Source: Tenodera sinensis
Taxonomy: Eukaryota; Arthropoda; Insecta; Mantodea; Mantidae
Assembly: GCA_030765045.1 (NCBI GenBank)
Contig: CM060964.1
Coordinates: 313,807,128-313,871,127 of the forward strand
DNA: 64,000 nt
Direction: 5' to 3'
Shown here: piece after piece, positions 1-13,651 of the stretch
Position numbering within the stretch: the stretch's first letter is position 1
Layout of the letters: every line of letters begins with the position of its first letter
Position numbers and translations under genes: made by a program
Notes under the pieces: model-generated
Database searches by the model: none
What the model was told of the DNA's origin: nothing
Seen by the model: only the letters and a program-made list of their open reading frames with translations

Positions 1-375
1 ACCGACGTATCCTTCACGACAACACACACACGCACAACTGTCTCGCACTCACTGACATACTGACCGGCTCTTGTCTGTAACTGTAACTAACTCGCCGCTG
101 CTTCCTCGCCTTCTTATATAGTGGGTATGACGTCACACGGATCTTTCGCGAACTTTTTCAAACACCCTGGCGGTGACGTAACCAGATTTTTCTCGTAGGC
201 ACCGGAAAAAAAAGCCCATTTTGTGTAGCCGTTTCGATTGTTAATCACGCGATCGCTTGCGTGAGTAGTGTGAGGAAACTTGACCTTGTGCCTTTGTTTG
301 CTCGCCGATTTGACATGTGGTGTGAAACAGCTTAGCCCCGTCCGTCCTTTGTTGAGCGCCGAGCCCGTGGTAACA
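1..375 (-). mobile_element. LTR of a retrotransposon, cut by the window edge
   Basis: On the minus strand this block starts with TGTTACCACGGGCTC at 375, the TG expected at an LTR start. It carries a TATA box (TATATAAG, about 112-119) followed by GC-rich leader-like sequence running off the left edge. The other end, primer-binding site and coding region are outside the window, so 5' LTR, 3' LTR and solo LTR cannot be told apart. The LTR call rests on the TG start and TATA placement only; no partner copy is seen here. Confidence 0.45.
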
Positions 376-589
376 ATATCATTTCTACTTACACAAGCTT
401 AGAACTTTAAAAAAAAGTTACATATTAGTCGGTTAGAGTGCTATTAAACTACTTCCATTACTACTACCATCTCTATTCTCTATGATAAGTTTTGAAGCTG
501 CCGTTATCGCACGTTAATGTGACAGTTTGAAGCTATTTGCTCCAAAAGATGATTTTTTTAAAATTAACGTCCTCCAACGTAATATCATA

Positions 590-823
590 TCGGACGGTGG
601 ATGAATGGGTGAAATGATGCTCAAATGAGACCGAGGTCCATGGAGCTTTAAGTTACCCGACATTCGTCTTCTCAGGATAAGGGGAAACCTCGAAAAAAAA
701 AAAAAAAAAAAGAAAAAGAAAGAAAAACTTTACCCTGATAACTTACCTAAGCGAAATTCGAACTTACGACCTTTTGAACGTGAGGCAGACACGCTAACCA
801 TCACACTACCGAGGCGGGCCCAA
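590..823 (-). mobile_element. tRNA-derived SINE, old copy
   Basis: Read on the minus strand, 823 down to about 750 looks like a tRNA: an A-box-like GTGTGATGGTTAGCG and a B-box-like AAGTTCGAATTTC. A T-rich run follows (poly-A plus A/G run on the plus strand, 693-725), then about 100 bases of body. No matching copy of the body was found here and no target duplication was seen, so the lower boundary is approximate. Confidence 0.5.
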
Positions 824-879
824 ACGACGGTGGTTGGTGATGCACAAAGCATACTGCTTATTGGTATTGATGAATTGTT

Positions 880-2006
880 TGGGCGCCAGTGAAGTTTCTA
901 CCTTCACAATGTCTCGAGTTCTCAGCTGGTTCCCTTGCTTGGTCATTGCCAGATATTCCCGCCATTTCTAAACGAATTTTATCCACAATTCAGAGAAGTC
1001 AGAAGCACCTGATGGCTTTTTCTTCCCAATCCTATACTGTTTTGGTCAACGTTATTCCTGCCTCAAATTTCCCATAGATGCGTTTCTATCCTAGCCACTA
1101 GACCTCGATATCTCTCCCTAACTTCATTATTTCTGTTTTGATGGAAGTGTCCGTTGTCCGAAAGAATTTGAAATTTCTTTTTCGTTTCCCCCATGATTTC
1201 TAGTGTTCATTTCTCGGTTTGTTGCTCTCTAGCGCTAACAATAAATCAATCATGGCTGCGACACTACTGCGTTCAGCTATGATTAAATAATGCTGAAGCG
1301 TCTCCGGGAAATGTCTAGTGACCAGGTTAATTGGTTTATTTCGCTCATAGATGGGTCCAACATTTTTTACTTTCTTGTTGCTTTCATGAAGCAACTTACC
1401 AGGGACTGGTCTGCTCTCATATTGAATTTCCCACTACTTAATTCTAGGTTTTTTCGTAGCTCTTGTTGTCCTACTTCTAATTTATGACTATTATTTTGTC
1501 TCTTCTTCTACGTGTAATTGCTATTCTCTATCAGTTCTAATCTCTGATTGCTATCTTCTAACTTTTCTTCAAACTCTGATTTCTAATTTCTATTTTTTCT
1601 CCTAACCTCTGATTTCTATTTTCTATTTTTTCTTCTAACCTCTGATTTCTACTTTCTATCATTTCTTCTAACCTCCGATTTCAATTTCCAACATTTTCTT
1701 CTAACTTTTGGTTTCTATTTCCTATCTTTTCTTCTAACCTGTGATAGCTCTTTTCTATCTGTTCTAGCTTCTGATTTCCTATTTCTTTCTAAACTTTTTA
1801 ACATCTCCAGAACTAACCCTAGCATATTTCCTTCCATTTCTGAATTATTTCTGAGTTTTCTTACTTTTGCTACTTTCCTGCTCCTGTTCTAAACTATTTG
1901 ATACAGTTCTATTACTTTCTCCTGATCCAGCTACTTTCTCGATCACTTCCTGTCTACTAATTACTACTATTACTGGACCCATAATTTCGGTGTCGATGTT
2001 GTTCAT
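880..2006 (-). pseudogene. Decayed LTR-retrotransposon gag
   Basis: Degenerate gag-like reading on the minus strand. A start codon at 2006-2004 opens a frame of about 53 residues (MNNIDTEIMG...) ending in a stop. After a frameshift, 1766-1535 encodes repeats of an 11-residue charged unit of the type LEEKIENRNQR. Around 1300-1200 the frame reads TRHFPETLQHYLIIAERSS, which resembles the C-terminal part of insect Gypsy-like gag capsids. Beyond it lies an Asn/Arg-rich segment (HQNRNNEVRERYRG), a composition usual near the end of such gags. At least three frame breaks and several stops make it non-functional. No protease, reverse transcriptase or integrase follows before the LTR-like block at 375, so the link between the two is unproven. 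Family assignment is by recalled motifs. Confidence 0.5.
1535..1766. repeat. 33-bp coding minisatellite inside the gag relic
   Basis: About seven tandem units of 33 bp, each beginning near CTAACCTCTGATTTCTA on the plus strand. 33 bp equals 11 codons, and on the minus strand the units read as hendecads rich in Glu, Asn, Arg with Leu/Ile, a pattern suited to a coiled coil. Units differ by several bases, so the expansion is old. Confidence 0.6.
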
Positions 2007-2127
2007 AACATATGTTTGCCAAGAGTGAAAAGTTAATATGACTTACGTAATTTAATTATATACGCATTTAAACAGATTTAGTTGTAATAATTGCTTAAAG
2101 AAAGCATCCTAGTCTGTCTTTAATGAC

Positions 2128-4356
2128 TAGAGCCCGGATGTTTATGTAATATCAAGGTGCGAAATATGTACATATTTATGTAACAAAAAACATCAAAATA
2201 TGTAATGAAATATGTAATATCAACAAAATATGTAAAATTATGTAATAATCTAAATGCTAAGATTACAACCTCAAATCTAAATGCAGACTGCAAGTTACCT
2301 AGAATTTTGTAATTTGATCGGTCTCTAAGTACATAAATTAATTACAATGAGTTAAAATTTACTAAATATAGAATTAATTATAGGGAAAATGTTTTGTTTT
2401 ATGCAGAATTTACCTAAAATTTATTTTCAAGTAGGTAATCACGAAATAAAAAATGTGTTTTGGATTATGTTTATTAAACTTACTCATTTCAAATAATTAT
2501 TTTACTTAAATTGTATACGGTAAAGCAATGTTGAAATACTGAACCAATTTATCAATGAGTGACACAATTAATTCAAAATAATTAACTTTTATAATGTGGA
2601 TGCATTTTCAGTTTTTTATCTCTTGACATACAATGAACCAGGCTTTTTTATTTTGAGTCTTTTGCTTCTTTCAACGTAGTGAATAACCATATACTTTTCT
2701 ATATTTTCAGGGGTCATTCTTTGTCTCCTATCGGATAAAATATTCTTATAAGCATAGAAGGTTCTCCCCACGTCACACGAAGTAACAGGAGCATATTTTA
2801 GCATAGGAATCTGATTTGCAGAGAAATGTTTTGGTAAATCGACAGTCACCATTTAGCACTTTAGACACGGACACAAGCGCAGAGTATCCTGGATTCCTGT
2901 TTAGCACAGCTTTGAATTTTTCACCTACATCTCACACAGGGGATTTTTATAGCACTGAATTCTGTGCGGTGCTTTCTCGAAGACCCTTCTTGTTGCTGAT
3001 ATCAACTTATTCGCACAGGGAAAATTACTTCTTGCTACTTCAGCAACACGTTACAATGCATGGGCCAAGCAGGTACATTCGGGTAGAAAATCTTAAGGGC
3101 AATAGCAGCTTTAATCATGTAGTACGCTGCGGCATCTGAATATATAATTAAACCTTTTCCCCACACACACCCTCTGGCCACAGAATCTTCATCCCATCAT
3201 TTACAAATCTTGCAATTGTAGAATTATTTGTTTGTTCTAGCACCTTGCAACAGATTAGAAATGGGTTTGCTGGACTTTCGGAATCCAGTTTTCCTACTAC
3301 TAAATTTGTTATGTACCGACCCATGTCATCTGTAGCTTCATCGACGATAAACCAAATGTAGGAGTCTCCAATTGCATTCCGCATATGAGCAAGTGCTTCT
3401 CCATAACACACATGAAGATACTTTTTCCTCAGAGTATATTCGTCAGGAATAACTTTCTTGCAATATTTTTCTAGAAAGGAACGAAATTGAGGAAATTGAA
3501 GTTTATGCTACGGAATATTAGCTGAAATCATTGCACTGCACGGGTCTTTAAAAAAATCATTTCCGGACGGTTCCTGTTGCATTTGTGTCAACAGAACTTG
3601 CTTTCGAGAAAACTGTAGGTGAGAAGAGCACTTTTGATATATTGTTCCAATTGAGATTTCATGGAACAGCCAATTGTTTTACCGCATGCTTGACAGACTA
3701 TTACTTTTCCATCGGTTGTAAAGGCGCTATCTAATTTCACCCATGAATTTAACTTGCAAGATAGCGAGGACGCAACTGGTGCCATTTTACTAAGACTTGC
3801 AGGAAACTAACTGCAGTATTATCGCCTCGCTCTATTGATGGTTGTCCAGCGGCTCACTTTGTTTCCTCGCAGCTATTATATTACAAGATGCCGACTATCG
3901 CGACAATGGTAACAACCAATTTCTCCAGTCCTTGTAAATGTCCAAAGCGCTACGAGAAACGTGACTCTTAAACATTGTCGAGCGGCACCTGCTTTGGTAT
4001 AAACGGACAACAATCAGAACGAGGCGAGGCGCTTATTATAACATTCTTAATTTAACTTGCATCCTATTCCGCAGATTGATTTTTGTTGCTTTCAGCAAAA
4101 CTTGTGAAAACAGTAGTTTATAATTAGACTACAACATTTTTTAAAAAGTAATAAAATTGTAACGAAACCCAGAAAATATGTACGTTTTATGTAACATCGT
4201 CAAAATATGTAGTAATGTGCAAAATATGTATAAAAAAAATGTAAAATAAAAATTTGTAAGGGAGTCCCAAATGACGTAATTCGCCAACATTTTTACTTCT
4301 CATTGAAATATTATGCAGGATTTAAAATATGTAATTACATAATAATCCGGGCTCTA
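2128..4356 (-). mobile_element. Complete but dead hAT transposon
   Basis: 2,229-bp element with imperfect terminal inverted repeats (23 bp, 21 identical) that start TAGAGCCCGGAT on both ends. It is flanked by an exact 8-bp duplication TTAATGAC at 2120-2127 and 4357-4364. An 8-bp duplication is the hAT hallmark. Subterminal regions hold several copies of AATATGTA-type words (about 2150-2240 and 4165-4250), which in hAT elements can be transposase binding sites. The transposase inside is broken (separate entry). Confidence 0.88.
2616..3785 (-). pseudogene. hAT transposase pseudogene, CGBP1/BED type
   Basis: Remains of the transposase of the surrounding hAT element, read leftwards. The first segment (3785-3588, 65 codons) has a BED-finger-like start with the Cys pair VCQACGK but not the distal His residues. 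A middle segment (about 3520-3148) matches the catalytic region of CGBP1-like hAT proteins: FLEKYCKKVIPDE, FIVDEATDDMGRYI with the expected acidic residue, and LEQTNNSTIARFVNDGMKILWP. The last segment (2852-2616) holds the dimerisation domain, LKYAPVTSCDVGRTFYAYKN, ending at a stop near 2616. Stops and frameshifts separate the three, and the total is shorter than an intact transposase, so internal sequence is lost. It cannot make an active enzyme. Confidence 0.8.
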
Positions 4357-4659
4357 TTAATGACATTAGCAAACATTTCAACTGCATAAATGTCCTGTGC
4401 TAAAACGGCACAGTTCTTTCTTCCTTGATTTCCCTTCAAATTATAAGATATAAGTGATTATTTACAGGAAAGAATCGTTTCTTCAATTAACTTTCTATCA
4501 GTGCAGACTACTGCCCTATATAATAATGGTGGGTGTTAAAATAGCAATGCAGAATGTAGAACAGGAGTGCTCAACAAGCAAGCACACGCTCACTTCCCCT
4601 ACACATGTTATTTTCCCCCCTCCACTGACCAAGACTGGTAGTTGCAGATTTATACCATT

Positions 4660-5165
4660 TCCCTTGCTTACGTTCCGTGTTCACTATAAACGTATTCTCC
4701 TGGGAAAATACAACGAACTTTTGAAGGGACTGCACGACACATTCTCTTCACAATATGAAGATCTAAAAACATGTCAAACCAAAATCCAATTATTTTGCAC
4801 TCCCTTGAAGTTTCCATGTAGTGAGGCTTCACACGAGCTACAAAATATGAAACTACTTGCATTGCAGAATTCCACGACCGCAAAATGTTCTGAGAAAGAA
4901 GGGTGGAAATTATGTAGGGCTCTGCCCTGCTGTGAGTATCCGAAATTACGTTTGTTTGCATCTAGTTTAATGGCAGTCTTTGGCTCCACTTATATATGCG
5001 AACAAACATTTTCAAAAATGAACTACATTAAAAGTGAGTAGGTATCGCAGCAAGATAAGTGAAAATCACTTTGGTTATCTTTTGAGACTGCGCACTTCAT
5101 CTTTTGCACCAAATATTGAAGACCATCTGAAACGTAAATCGTGGCAAAAAGGTAATCCTCAGGAA
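4660..5165 (+). pseudogene. hAT transposase C-terminal fragment (GTF2IRD2/ZBED type)
   Basis: An open frame upstream of 5041 reads through a typical hAT C-terminus: LFASSLMAVFGSTYICEQTF followed by SKMNYIKS, the conserved dimerisation block of GTF2IRD2/ZBED5-like transposases. At 5033-5042 a frameshift brings a stop; the next frame continues YRSKISENHFGYLLRLRTSS, the expected following segment. It belongs to a different hAT lineage from the element ending at 4356, and I saw no inverted repeats for it. The ATG at 4454 is probably not a true start. Confidence 0.75.
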
Positions 5166-6009
5166 CATCGTGGGTTAATCAGGAAAATAATATGAATGTG
5201 CATGCCTTGGATTTCCTATGCACAAGAACGACAACACAGTGCCACCACTGGAACTCAGTAACCACGGATAAATGCGTCATTCTGTTCCATCGGGTGGAAG
5301 GAGGTGATTTCAACCTCCCCTTACCTGTATGTACTTGAGCACCGCTGATGTAGAAGTCAAACACCGGTCGGTCGCCTGCTGATTTGGTATATGACCTCCC
5401 TGACCCCGCAAAACAACGAGTGGTTCTGCCCTCCACTGGCCAGGAATGAACAAAATACGCGTACGCGATTCATTCTCTCGAATCGTGACCCCAGATTCTT
5501 TTATGAGGGATTGTGCAAAGGGAATAGAGGAGACCGAATTAATATATTGTTTAAAAGCGGGTCTCTATATGCTCGTTGAAATTATATGACCTTTCAATGG
5601 CCTCGCGAGAAACTATTGAATAGCGACAATTTTTAAAACTCAAACCGATAACAATAGATTATCTCGGATATGGTTATTTCAAAAGGTTATTTGAAATAAA
5701 TCGTGTTTTGAATAGATCTATATTTTTGTACTGTATATTAAATTGTATGCGTATCTCTTATAGTGTACCAGTTGTACAAAATTACACAACGTACATTCCA
5801 AATGAAAAGAACTTCAAACACTATTTCTAGAGAATTCAAGGTATAAATGTTATTTTTATATAATTATCTTAGATATATAGCATTTTAATAAAACAGTTTA
5901 CGGCATTTTAGAGAATAAAAAGAAACATCTAAAATATTTCCATGTAAAGAGTGTCACCCGCATCTTCAGCAAGTGCGATATTTACCCGACTTTTCGTTTT
6001 TAAGTTATG
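5166..6009. other. No gene seen
   Basis: AT-rich sequence with a moderately GC-rich part (5190-5480) that does not match any repeat I can name here. Short frames only. Confidence 0.5.
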
Positions 6010-6011
6010 AT

Positions 6012-6013
<2 letters not shown>

Positions 6014-6076
<63 letters not shown>
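6014..6076. repeat. (CT)n microsatellite
   Basis: Perfect CT dinucleotide run of about 63 bp directly before a family X copy. Confidence 0.95.
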
Positions 6077-6080
<4 letters not shown>

Positions 6081-6102
6081 CTCTCAGAAACATATATGGA
6101 CC

Positions 6103-7053
<951 letters not shown>

Positions 7054-7063
7054 TTTCTCTTTA

Positions 7064-7193
7064 AAAAATACCTATTTTCGTTGGGTTTAGAGAGCCTCAA
7101 AACATGTAGGTTCCGGTGAAAATTTGGTATCGAATTCCTGTGGAATGCAATACACTTTCTACTTCCTAAGAAAGGTAGAGAAAGTAAACAACA
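7064..7193 (+). mobile_element. Family X, copy 2 (right-end fragment)
   Basis: Only the last ~130 bp of family X: CCTCAAAACATGTAGGTTCC to GGTAGAGAAAGTAAA. It lies back to back with copy 1 in opposite orientation. Confidence 0.75.
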
Positions 7194-7744
7194 ATGTTTC
7201 GCAGAAAACGGAACTTGTTACCATAACAACGTGAAGCCTAAGACCACGCCTGGATAAGGAAGCTGCAGGACAAGTGCCTTCTGTTTCTATCATCAAGGTC
7301 AGGTGAAAGTTGCTGCACTCATGTGGGACGTCCATCAGACCGCCACAATTCGACTTCCCTATCACCAAGTTCCCTTACGCACCTTTTCACATCCATCTAT
7401 CACAGGATACACGATGTCCAACCTTTGCGAAAGAGGGGAGTGTGGGATTACCTCTTTCCAACATACGCGGACTTCGCCTCTTTTTAACCCCTTGCCGGGC
7501 CTTGTGTTGCAGTGGCGGGTTGGTGATACGTACATTACGTTTGATTTACGAAAGCACTTTCAAATCTTATGCGATAAACATCTACTCATTAATGATTTCT
7601 TTGGTACTGCTTACGTTTAAGAAGTCTAACAATCTTTAACATAGCCCTAGAAGATCCACCAAGTGATCGTCACGTAACATGTTGCGATACAGCCTTTTAA
7701 TATGGTTCAATATGGAGGAATTCTGTTCGCAAACATATGCAGAG
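7194..7744. other. No gene seen
   Basis: Two overlapping open frames of about 105 codons (7303-7639) cover a slightly GC-richer segment, but neither shows a recognisable domain and they compete with each other. I see no supported feature. Confidence 0.5.
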
Positions 7745-8215
7745 CTATATTCACACTTACACACACTACTCTTGCAAATGTTTACTTCTCTATCTACATT
7801 TTAATGGACATAAGCATTTTCAAAAATTACCTTTCTGCGAATATTCTTGTAGGTACAAATGGAATATAGGAATACAGTCGGCTGATAGTGAAATGTTTTG
7901 AGAACTGGTTATCATGCGATGCCTTTAAAATTCCGTTCTCTTTGCAAGACCAAGGAACGAAAAAACGAATACATAGTCCTATTTTAAAAAAAGGTATAAT
8001 TATTGGCAAATTCAAAAAAATAAGAAATAACATCTCGGAAATGGTTTACGCAAAGGAAAACGAAGTATTTGACATAAATTGTGTTTTAACGAGATCCAAA
8101 ATTTTTATTTAGTATGTTTTTTGTCTGTGTCTTAAGGTTAACTATTTATGCAAAGCTCATCCAAAATTAAGAGACCTTCTGAGAATATTCCCAGAAAATT
8201 CCAGGTATGACGTAA
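7745..8215 (+). mobile_element. Family X, copy 3 (left half)
   Basis: Matches the left half of family X, from the CTACTCTTGCAAATG end to GAGAATATTCCCAGAAAATTC. The microsatellite and right end are missing. Confidence 0.75.
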
Positions 8216-9959
8216 AAACTTCCATGGAATCGCCTGTTTGTGTCCGTCACTGCCTCTCCCTCCGACTGAGGAGTGAGGTGGGTTATTGCCGCTCGCTGCG
8301 TAAGGTTCTCCAAAGAGAACATTTTGGACATTTTGGACATCCCCATTCCTATATTTCAACGAATCTTAATGTTTAATTTTGAAGGGAAAAGTAACAGAAA
8401 AAACATATTAAGCTACATGTGTACTTATTATGTACCGGCTAATGTCGCATCCTTCATTGGCTGTAGTTAAGTTCCTTACTAACCCGTTTCCATCCAGCAG
8501 GAATAGAGTCATATCTAACTTGAGCCAATCAGAGACAACAAACTGTCTTCCTCACGTGGAGTAAATCACGTGACAAGACCTGGTTGCGGTTTACTGCTGT
8601 GAATACCTTAGTTGCGATGCCAGTCTAATTATAAAATGGACTACACACACTTTTTATGGGTTACATTTCATTTTGTTTGATAGATTCCAGCACATATTTA
8701 TTTTGCTTCAGAAAGATCTTTGGACTCGGACCGAGAAGTCGGCGACTAGCTAATGTCTGTATTTTTGTATCCAACAAACCGGTCGTTCTCACAATTTGAT
8801 ATTTCTTAATCCTTTCAACCTTAGGAAATGTACTCTCTCTCTAATTTGCATCAAGATTTCCTTCGCTGCCTTTCCCTTTCTTACCTCCCTTCTTGTCTTG
8901 TTTGACATTTTCATTTCGTTTCTTTGATTCTGGACTTCAACTACCTTCCGTTCCTTACGTATAGAACGGGTTTGTGAACCCGTCTTACCAAACTTCTATG
9001 CTGTTTTTCAACCTCGTTTGTTTTGACCTTTTTCCTGTAATGGATTTTCTCTTGTGTATAGCTTGGTCAAGGGAGCATTGCTTGCCTCAAGTTGGATTCT
9101 TCTTCTGTTTTACCTTTAACCACACGACGGCAAATACGAAGACAGTGAATCATAGTTTATGCTAAGGGAATGACAGCTAACGTAGGAGAAACAAATAGCT
9201 TAGTTTCTGTGGGCAAAACGTTGGGTGACCCCTGAGGAATTAATTTACTTTTTGAAAATTGTAAAGAAATTGTTTGGATCCGAACGGAAATGTTATTCAG
9301 AATGTGTACATGCGGGTACCTTTAGTTGAACCTGTGCATGGCTCGGTAGTTACAAAAGATCTTCTAAATGAGTTCCGAAAACTTTCTAATGCAACAATAG
9401 CTATACCGCCAAGAGTGTGCTCTCATCTCAAAAACCAAGCATCTGGATTCTTAAGGAAGCAACAGGTGATTTAGTCCTCAAGAATGTCTATATGGTAATG
9501 ATTTAACTTTAGCAACTTACAAAAAAAGTATTGACCATTAATGAAACAACTTTCACGTTTCTATTCTAAATATTGTTGCAGTAAACGAACGCCAGATAGT
9601 AAAAAAAATAAATAAATAAATGGATATTAATAAATATTTTCTTCAGTCTACAGTTTCATCAGTCAGAAGATGTGTATAACATGTTTCTAGACACAAATAT
9701 TCAGGCACATTATAACTCAAAAGTATAACATGAACGAAACTTGAGCTTCACTCAATGTGTACATATCCACATATATGAAAGACATACTACGGCTTAGACG
9801 ATTCATATGGTAAGAGAAATGAGTGTAGATAATTGAATGAATTTCTAAAATAGAAATGCTTTTCAATTTGCATTTTTGGACTGATGACCACAGCTCCCGC
9901 ACAATTCGCAGCTTTTCAATGATTGACACGTTTTTCCTTAATCTCTTATTACAGCTTTC
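8216..9959. other. No gene seen
   Basis: AT-rich single-copy-looking DNA. An open frame at 9274-9474 (66 codons, MDPNGNVIQNVYMRV...) has balanced composition but no domain I recognise, and I do not call it a gene. Confidence 0.45.
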
Positions 9960-9984
9960 TTAAATGACTTTCACAATACACCAA

Positions 9985-10743
<759 letters not shown>

Positions 10744-13019
10744 GGAGAGGAAGAAACTCAAAATGAGACTTTGGGGCAAGTACACACGCTATATAGTTGG
10801 GATGTACCACAACAATAACGCCAGATGCTTTCAGTAAGTCTATGAGAGCATAGAAAAAGGAAGCTTAGAAAAGGAGAGCAAGGATCTTCTGTGGTCCTTG
10901 AAGAAGAAACTGAGGAAGAAGTTCCTAAAGCGTTTATGCGGAATATGGCACTGTATAGTGTAGAAACTTTGACACTGCACCCAAGTGAGGAAAACTATTG
11001 AAACCATATGGAAGACGTCTAATAGTTAAGACTGGAACATGCGAAATTGACAGACAAAATAAGTAATGCAGCTGTTTGATAAAGAATAGGAAGGAAGAAC
11101 ATGCTGAAGCTGAAAAGGAAGGGGAAAATAAATGTACAGTACCTACTTTGGATGAACAAAATTTGGTTGCTAGGAGGTGAACAAAATACCAATAATGTAC
11201 AATATTAAGATAAAAAGGTACGCACAAACGGAGAAACTGAAGAGTGAAGGATACAACAAATCATAAAAACATTGCAACATTAATTCGATCGTAGTTGGGT
11301 CAAACCCGGGTTCTTAATTGGAGATATCCAAATTGGTAATGGCAATTTTACGGCTCAATAATAGAGAGAAGGCAGGGCTTGCACCTAAGGATCTGCACAT
11401 GGAAGGTGAACTACAATTGATGAGTACTACTGCAACAACAGCTGTGACTGGAGAAGATTCAGCCTACAAAGTAAAAAGTCCAGCAATAACAAATAACAGC
11501 TCCACGAATAAGAAGTGTATTTGTTATAGCTGATCCTGCAACAGCGCTTACAAAACCGGTCGCTTCCTAAAAATAATCCATCCCCAGATGCGCGACATTG
11601 CATCAATCAGCTGTTTTGATTTTAATGTGGATAATTAACGAAGCCATTAATGAGTGTGGGAACTGAAATTGGCGAATGAACGAGCGGAAGAGCCAATTAG
11701 AGGCCGTGGTGTGGCCTCCATAAACATGTGGGTCCAACAGAGCAGGTTAATATGGCACCCAGACACGATGTCCTCAGGGCACAATTTGGCGAGCCTTCCT
11801 TGCACATCAGGGACTATAATAAGCTCTTCATGAAACACCTTCCACGCGTCATCTGCATGATTACATGCCGAATCTTAAAAACTGGTCTAAAGACTGTGGT
11901 GTCATTTCCTGGAAAGGAGGCATTTTGAGGAAGACAAATTTATCAGGATAGGTCTGAGCCCTAAAGAAAACTGTCACAGATGTTGGAAAAAAGCTTATCA
12001 AAAGATTTACACAATAAACAAAACATTCCATAGCTGCGACTTTTGGGAAACGAGGCACTTATTAACCTTCATTAAAATATATTATTTAATAAGCACTGCA
12101 TTAAAATTATTTTATGGTGTTTTAATGCATATCGTTTTCATTGAAACTATGCAAAGAATTTAGCATGGCTCATGTAATCACAATGCTCCACCAAATCTTG
12201 AATTAATAACATAGTCCATGGATTGTGTTCATTATATTCATCTATCTTATTTGTCTCAAAAACAGTGAGCAGATATTTCTACATGGAACGATTCAAATGT
12301 TATTACAGACATTTTCTGAAACACTATATACTTAACAAACATTGGCCAGTAGGTATAATTATGGCGAAAAGTGTCATTGAAAGCGAATGTTTCCACAAAA
12401 TGAGCTGACATAAAACTCATTACAATACTAAACACGTTGCAACAATAAATCTTTCAAAACAATACACCGTGCTCGTTGAATTCACCGTAAATTGAAAGCA
12501 AGACCGCAGCTTACGAGTTGGCAATATGAACCACCTGTCCCACTAGCGGTTACAAAACAGTATCTGTGAGTTATGGGATATTCAGTATTTGTCACATAAA
12601 GTGAAATGTCACTTTCTGCTATACTAAGAACAGTTCGCTGTTCTAGAAGCAGCTACAGATATAGTTGACTTTTGCTTCTTTATCTGGGTAAGTTGAGGTT
12701 AACAAGAACTCTCCATCGTAATTTCCATAAACACTGGTGAAGCTTCTAAGTTTAGCAATGTAAGACTTGGTGGAATCTTTTACTTCTTGGCTAGTTTAAA
12801 TGCTTCTAATTTCCTAATTTTTATTACTGTTATTTTCGTTAACCACGTTTTTGTTTTAATGTAAATATTTTTTTTATTTGTAGAGGACCTTTTAACTTCT
12901 TTGTTCCCATCGGGGACTATCATTTGAGAAACAACTTTCTGATAGTGGTTTTGCACTCTGAACTGTAGGTCCTTTTTTTTAAATATTTTTGTTAACTGTT
13001 ACACAGAACAAACATAACT
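10744..13019. other. No gene seen
   Basis: AT-rich DNA. At 11640-11930 both strands have short open frames (about 60-66 codons) and a higher GC content, but I could not match either to a known protein. Otherwise nothing is supported. Confidence 0.45.
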
Positions 13020-13160
13020 CACCCTCACATTCGTGTTATGAGGGAGCATATGGAATGAGCTCTATAGAGAACAAATTTCCCATATCAGCCAGGAAGGAAA
13101 CCAGGGACCTCTGGGTTGAGCAGTCAGAATGCTGACCACTCAATGAAGAGGCAGTCTACC
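13020..13160 (-). mobile_element. SINE4 copy, tRNA-derived
   Basis: On the minus strand it reads ACTGCCTCTTCATTGAGTGG, GTCAGCATTCTGACTGC and AGAGGTCCCTGGTTTCC, then CTGGCTGATATGGGAAATTT. The order matches the SINE4 copies at 25940 and 44086 (head, B box, GGGAAAT block). The 3' part is missing or too diverged. Confidence 0.55.
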
Positions 13161-13651
13161 AATCTTTCAAAATTTCATATTTTGTTCATGCACTCGGGTG
13201 ACTGATGAGAACATTACCATAATTTAAAGTGGTAATAAAAGCAATATAAATGTGCAAACTGGGACGGAAGAAAACAGTAATCCCGTCCACTGTCACTGTA
13301 CAGCTAGTAATTGAAGTGAGTTGTACAGCGATAATTCTAAGACAATTTGTCTGGTCTAAGTGATCTGCTTCCCCCACGTTGTACACGTACGTCCAGATAA
13401 GTAAGCAATTAAGTCACAGATACCACGGAAGAAGGCAGTATTTTACCGGTTCAGTGACTGGAAGGCGGTCTGAATGCCTTCTGCATACAAATTATTGTTA
13501 AACTAGTCCTTTAGTGTAATTAATTTTTACTGTTAGATCATTATCTTTATAATAACGCTTCTTTTTAAATGCTTTTGGAACACATTAGCAACGAAATTTG
13601 TTAAAAGTAACGAACACTGTTTAACCAAACTAAAGCATTGGCTGTTAGTAT

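Noticed and set aside
750..823. A functional tRNA gene on the minus strand
   Set aside because: A- and B-box-like words exist, but no clean cloverleaf acceptor pairing is seen and a retroposon-like body follows; it reads as a SINE head.
2816..3139. 107-codon plus-strand frame
   Set aside because: Antisense shadow of the hAT transposase relic.
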